Origin: Actinacidiphila acidipaludis
Lineage (GTDB): Bacteria; Actinomycetota; Actinomycetes; Streptomycetales; Streptomycetaceae
NCBI RefSeq assembly: GCF_019890725.1
Contig: NZ_JAINZZ010000005.1
Location: 124,001 to 188,000, forward strand
Direction of reading: 5' to 3'
Length of the DNA stretch: 64,000 nt
The position numbers were made by a program, and so were the translations under genes. Positions 60,911 to 64,000 of this stretch are shown piece by piece. The notes beneath the pieces were generated by a model. That model had not been told where the DNA came from. It worked only from the letters and a program-made list of their open reading frames with translations, and did no database searches. How positions within the stretch are numbered: the first letter of the stretch is position 1; every line of letters starts with the position of its first letter.

Positions 60911-61558
60911 ATGGAAGTGAACGACGTTGGTTCCGCGGCGGCCGTGGGAGCGATATCCGACCGGGTGTTGTGGACGCGGGCGGTGAATGGCGATCGGGAG
61001 GCGTTCGGCCGGATCTTCGACCGTCATGCGAGGACCGTCTACAACCACCTGTTCCGGCGGACGGCCGACTGGTCGGAGGCCGAGGATCTCACGTCGGCGG
61101 TGTTCCTTCACGCGTGGCGTCGGCGGTCGGAGATCGTGCTGGACCGCGACTCGGCCCTGCCATGGCTGCTGGGGATCGCCCAGGGCCTGTTGTCGAACAC
61201 CAGACGGCGGCTGCGACGGGCCGAGGCGCTGCTGTACCGGCTGATCTCGCATGACGAGCCGGTGGGCGACCACGCCGACCGGGTCGCGGCCCTGGTCGAC
61301 GACGAGCGCCGCATGTCGCAGATCCACCTGGCACTGGCCCGTCTGCCGCGCCACGAACGCGAGGTCGTCGAGTTGTGCATGTGGTCGGGCCTGGATCAGC
61401 AGGCGGCCGCGACGGCGCTGGGGGTGGCGGTGGGAACCGTGAAGTCCCGGCTGCACCGGGCACGACGCAGGCTCGGGGCCGACCTCGCCCGCGGAACAGC
61501 GGTCGCAACGTCGTCCAGTTCGAACCATCCCGTCACCACGGAGGAGGTCGCACGATGA
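60911..61558 (+). CDS. ECF-type RNA polymerase sigma factor
   Basis: 215 residues. Region 2 includes F-D-R-H-A-R-T-V-Y-N-H-L-F-R-R-T and E-D-L-T-S-A-V-F-L-H-A-W; region 4 has L-P-R-H-E-R-E-V-V-E-L-C and T-A-L-G-V-A-V-G-T-V-K-S-R-L-H-R-A-R. The gene overlaps the next by four bases (ATGA), so that gene may encode its regulator. The only sigma factor in the window. Confidence 0.9.
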   Translation: MEVNDVGSAAAVGAISDRVLWTRAVNGDREAFGRIFDRHARTVYNHLFRRTADWSEAEDLTSAVFLHAWRRRSEIVLDRDSALPWLLGIAQGLLSNTRRRLRRAEALLYRLISHDEPVGDHADRVAALVDDERRMSQIHLALARLPRHEREVVELCMWSGLDQQAAATALGVAVGTVKSRLHRARRRLGADLARGTAVATSSSSNHPVTTEEVAR

Positions 61559-62463
61559 AGGACCCGCAAGGTACTCCCGCGCCTCCTCTCGACCGGGATC
61601 TGCCGCATCACCGGCGGATCCGAGAGGACCTACTGATGAAGATCGATCCAGCGGACAAGCAGCCCTCTCTCGTGCGCACGTGGGGGCTGCCGTTGAGCAT
61701 CGCCGCCGGCGTCGCGGCGGCCAGCGTCGCGGCTGTGACCGTCTTCGGCGGGCAGGGGGCCGCCGAGTCCGCCCAGGCCGGCAACGGCGGAGGTGTGACC
61801 AACGCCGCCGCGTCCCCGAGCCCGAGCCGGGTCGCTCCCTCGGCCGGGGCGGGGCCGACGCCGTCCTCAGCCCCTAGGGCCTCCGCTCCCGGCGCGTTCA
61901 CCGTCACCAGCGCGACCACCAGCCCGATCGGGCCCGGGGCCGTCGCCAGGATCCTGGCCTCCTGCCTGGGATCGGACGCCTCGGGATTCCACGCGGTGAT
62001 CGCCGTTCGTACACCGGTCGCCTCCCAGGACTGGGACGGCGCGGTCATCGCCGTCGACCCGGCCGGCCAGTACGTGCAATGCCAGACCAAGGGCGAGCGG
62101 GGCAGCAGCCAGGACCACCCGCCGACATTCATCAACGACCGCCTGTGGGGCACCGGTCACGTCGTGGAGTACTTCGACTCCGTCGGCCAGCCGGCCGGCC
62201 AGGGGCACTACCTCTCGCTCGGCGCCGGGCACTATACCTCGCAGGTCGCCAAGATCACCGTCAGCTACGGCGAGGACCCGAAGCAGTACCCGGCGGTCAT
62301 GGCCGGGGGCGCGTTCTTCGCAACGGCGGCCTTCTCCACCGGGTCGCCCACCCCGCAGTTCTTCTCCGCGATGTCGACCCCGTACGTCCACGCCTACAAC
62401 GCAGCCGGCAAGGAGATCTACAACCAGAAGAAGGACCCGCAGTTCACCGGCGACTCCCGGTAG
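61555..62463 (+). CDS. membrane protein coupled to the ECF sigma factor
   Basis: 302 residues. A basic N-terminus (H-H-R-R-I-R-E-D-L-L-M-K-I) is followed by one transmembrane helix near 45-65, a Ser/Pro linker and an extracellular beta-rich domain with one Cys pair. No zinc-binding anti-sigma motif (HxxxCxxC) is seen. By position it may be an atypical anti-sigma factor or an envelope sensor, but the sequence does not prove this. Frequent in actinobacteria as CU044_5270-like families next to ECF genes. Confidence 0.7.
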   Translation: MKDPQGTPAPPLDRDLPHHRRIREDLLMKIDPADKQPSLVRTWGLPLSIAAGVAAASVAAVTVFGGQGAAESAQAGNGGGVTNAAASPSPSRVAPSAGAGPTPSSAPRASAPGAFTVTSATTSPIGPGAVARILASCLGSDASGFHAVIAVRTPVASQDWDGAVIAVDPAGQYVQCQTKGERGSSQDHPPTFINDRLWGTGHVVEYFDSVGQPAGQGHYLSLGAGHYTSQVAKITVSYGEDPKQYPAVMAGGAFFATAAFSTGSPTPQFFSAMSTPYVHAYNAAGKEIYNQKKDPQFTGDSR

Positions 62464-62481
62464 AGCGGCCCGGAGCGCGCC

Positions 62482-62513
62482 GTCGCTGCCGACCCGGCCC
62501 GGTCGGCAGCGAC
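62482..62513. terminator. bidirectional hairpin terminator
   Basis: Arms gtcgctgccgacc and ggtcggcagcgac are perfect (13 bp) around a 6-base loop, between convergent genes. Confidence 0.8.
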
Positions 62514-62560
62514 AGCGACCTGTTTGGAGATCGCGGGTTGGGATGCGGTTCGCTCGGCGA

Positions 62561-63187
62561 TCAAGGGGCACTTAACTCCCCCGGCCGATCCGTGCGGCGG
62601 ACGGCGACGAGCGTGCTCAGGTCTCCGGCGAGGGGGAGATCCACCGTCCGCAGGGCGGGATGGTTCAGCCAGTGCAGGCGGGCGGTGTCGGGGCGGCCCT
62701 CATAGGCGGGCGGCCACGTCCGCGAGGGAGTGAAGTCGTCGATGACCAGCACCCCGCCCGGAATCAGGAGCCGTTCGGGATCGGCTGCGCCGCCTCCTTT
62801 CGCCTGGCCGCCGCCGTCGAGCACGAGCAGGTCGTACGGTCCGTGGGCGGAGATCTCCGTCCAGTCCGCGCACATCACGTGTACCCGGGGCACGTCGCGG
62901 AAGACGTGGGCGGCTGCGCCGGCCCGCGCCGGGTCCCGCTCCACGCTGAACAACTCCACTTCCGGTGCCGCCCCACTGGCCAGCCAGGCAAGGCCCACCC
63001 CGCATCCGGTGCCGGTCTCACCGATGCGTCGCCGGGCGCCACCGGCGAGGGCCTGAAGCAACCTGCCCTGCTCGGGGCGGCAGGAATGACCGAATGCGTG
63101 ACGCTGAGCCGACGCCAGGGCCCGCTCGACAAGCGGAGGCATGAACCCACCGTGCAGGCCGTGGGCAGCGGTGCCGTTCATCGACAT
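62561..63187 (-). CDS. O-methyltransferase-like SAM-dependent protein
   Basis: 208 residues. I-G-E-T-G-T-G-C-G-V-G-L-A-W-L is the SAM motif, then V-E-L-F-S-V-E-R-D and Y-D-L-L-V-L-D-G-G-G, as in class I O-methyltransferases. The usual metal-binding Asp is placed as D-G-G-G. The start is ATG 63187 or the next in-frame ATG at 63181. Divergent from the hydrolase gene with 59 bp between starts. Confidence 0.8.
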   Translation of the reverse strand: MSMNGTAAHGLHGGFMPPLVERALASAQRHAFGHSCRPEQGRLLQALAGGARRRIGETGTGCGVGLAWLASGAAPEVELFSVERDPARAGAAAHVFRDVPRVHVMCADWTEISAHGPYDLLVLDGGGQAKGGGAADPERLLIPGGVLVIDDFTPSRTWPPAYEGRPDTARLHWLNHPALRTVDLPLAGDLSTLVAVRRTDRPGELSAP

Positions 63188-63246
63188 GACCGCAAGTATG
63201 GAGGTACGCCGACCCCGTCTCACAGCTCCGAGCAAGGGGAAGCGAT

Positions 63247-64000
63247 ATGTCACAGACGCCCACTAGGGTGCCCGCCATGGTTTCCGACACCGTGTTGCGC
63301 GACACCGTGGAGTGGCTCTTGTCGGCACTTGGCGGGCAGGTGAGCGACAGTGACCTGCGCGCTGCGTTCGCTCCCCGGCTCACCGCGCGCGGTGACCTGG
63401 CCACGATGATCGCCGCCGACCCGCGGCTGGCCGGCTTCGGCGAACACCCACGGCGTGTCGTCGAGTGCCGGCGCCACGGCCGGTTCGCGGCCCGGGCCGT
63501 GGTGCGGGCCGGCGAGCACCTGTGGGAGCTGGATGTTGCGGTGGAGGAGGAGCCCCCGCACCGTATCCGGAGCTTCACACCCCGCCGGGCCGCGTCCGGC
63601 GCTGTCCCCTGGGACCAACTCGCCGACCGGCTGCGCGGCCTCGACCGACGGGAATCCGACCTGCCCGGCACGCTGGCCGAGCGGGTGCACCACCGGCTGC
63701 GGGAGGCCGTGGACAGCGGCCGGATCGTCGGCTTGGCCTGTGCGATCAACGTGCGCGGCGCCACCGCGCACCGTGAGTTCTTCGGCACCGGCGACCTGGG
63801 CACGTTCCAGCCCCTGGACCCCACCTCGGTGTTCCGCGTGGGGTCGGTCGCCAAAACGGTCACCGGCCTGGCCGTCCTTCAGCTCGCCGAGGCCGGGGTG
63901 ATCGACCTGCGGGCGCCGCTGACGGACTACCTGACGGTCCCCGAGCTGGTCCCCGCCGACCCGGGCGACCGTCCGCCGACCGTCGCCGAGCTCCTGCTGC
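63247..64000 (+). CDS. serine beta-lactamase-like hydrolase, N-terminal part (runs off the window)
   Basis: The visible 251 residues start at the ATG 63247 with AAGGGGAA upstream. An N-terminal domain of about 120 residues of unknown type precedes a class C beta-lactamase/D-aminopeptidase-like domain: catalytic S-x-x-K is S-V-A-K near residue 200, followed by T-V-T-G-L-A-V-L-Q-L-A-E-A-G. Cytoplasmic, as no signal peptide is seen. The later catalytic Tyr and HxG motifs lie beyond the window. Confidence 0.8.
   Translation, partial: MSQTPTRVPAMVSDTVLRDTVEWLLSALGGQVSDSDLRAAFAPRLTARGDLATMIAADPRLAGFGEHPRRVVECRRHGRFAARAVVRAGEHLWELDVAVEEEPPHRIRSFTPRRAASGAVPWDQLADRLRGLDRRESDLPGTLAERVHHRLREAVDSGRIVGLACAINVRGATAHREFFGTGDLGTFQPLDPTSVFRVGSVAKTVTGLAVLQLAEAGVIDLRAPLTDYLTVPELVPADPGDRPPTVAELLL

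Overview
The window is very GC-rich, starts many genes with GTG, and carries gene families typical of Streptomyces: multiple SpoIIE-type phosphatases, RsbW-like ATPases and STAS proteins, PknB-type kinases, DUF6461, XRE/MmyB regulators, a CspA/DEAD-helicase pair and LLM F420 enzymes. It reads as ordinary Streptomyces or close-relative chromosome. I see no integrase, transposase, phage module, CRISPR array or large biosynthetic cluster.

Layout. 1-650: tail of a VCBS/FG-GAP repeat protein. 842-8398: first signalling block (STAS protein, two SpoIIE phosphatases, one HATPase, one membrane Ser/Thr kinase, a divergent STAS protein), with a sigma-B-type promoter ahead of the first phosphatase and a perfect 19-bp hairpin between divergent genes. 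8475-16149: FAD oxidoreductase, DUF6461 protein, a 1,498-residue secreted protein joining a muralytic-like region, a golvesin-like domain and a NucA/NucB nuclease, and a secreted fasciclin protein. 16405-21976: NitT/TauT-type ABC importer facing a CitA/DcuS-type two-component system. 22046-26937: acyl-ACP desaturase, DUF2231 membrane protein, cold-shock protein with a terminator-like leader, DEAD-box helicase, another HATPase. 27212-34259: antiporter, NodB-like lipoprotein, ClC channel, MarR regulator, a broken PCu(A)C copper-chaperone gene and CtaG; several of these share a palindrome of the form TTGC-N5-GCAA overlapping their likely -10 elements.

34326-46644: methyltransferase, beta-propeller protein, amidase, a regulator/SDR pair and a second signalling block: two decayed SpoIIE genes, a STAS gene, then a compact set of MEDS-HATPase, MEDS-STAS, STAS, GAF-SpoIIE and HATPase (41664-45774). 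46746-46814 (minus strand) is an unusual tRNA-Gly(UCC)-like gene with a five-base D-loop. 47069-64000: accessory enzymes and regulators (methyltransferase with a Nudix-like N-terminus, LLM oxidoreductase with MerR, HxlR with a frameshifted aldo/keto reductase, kinase-lectin fusion, AraC and Gfo/Idh pair, DHFR-like proteins, dienelactone hydrolase, PfpI protein), an ECF sigma factor with a coupled membrane protein, an O-methyltransferase-like protein and the start of a serine beta-lactamase-like hydrolase.

The main theme is partner switching: three intact and two decayed SpoIIE phosphatases, four ATP-binding anti-sigma-type proteins and five STAS proteins, yet no sigma-B-family sigma factor in the window. 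The targets must lie elsewhere, or these proteins act on each other.
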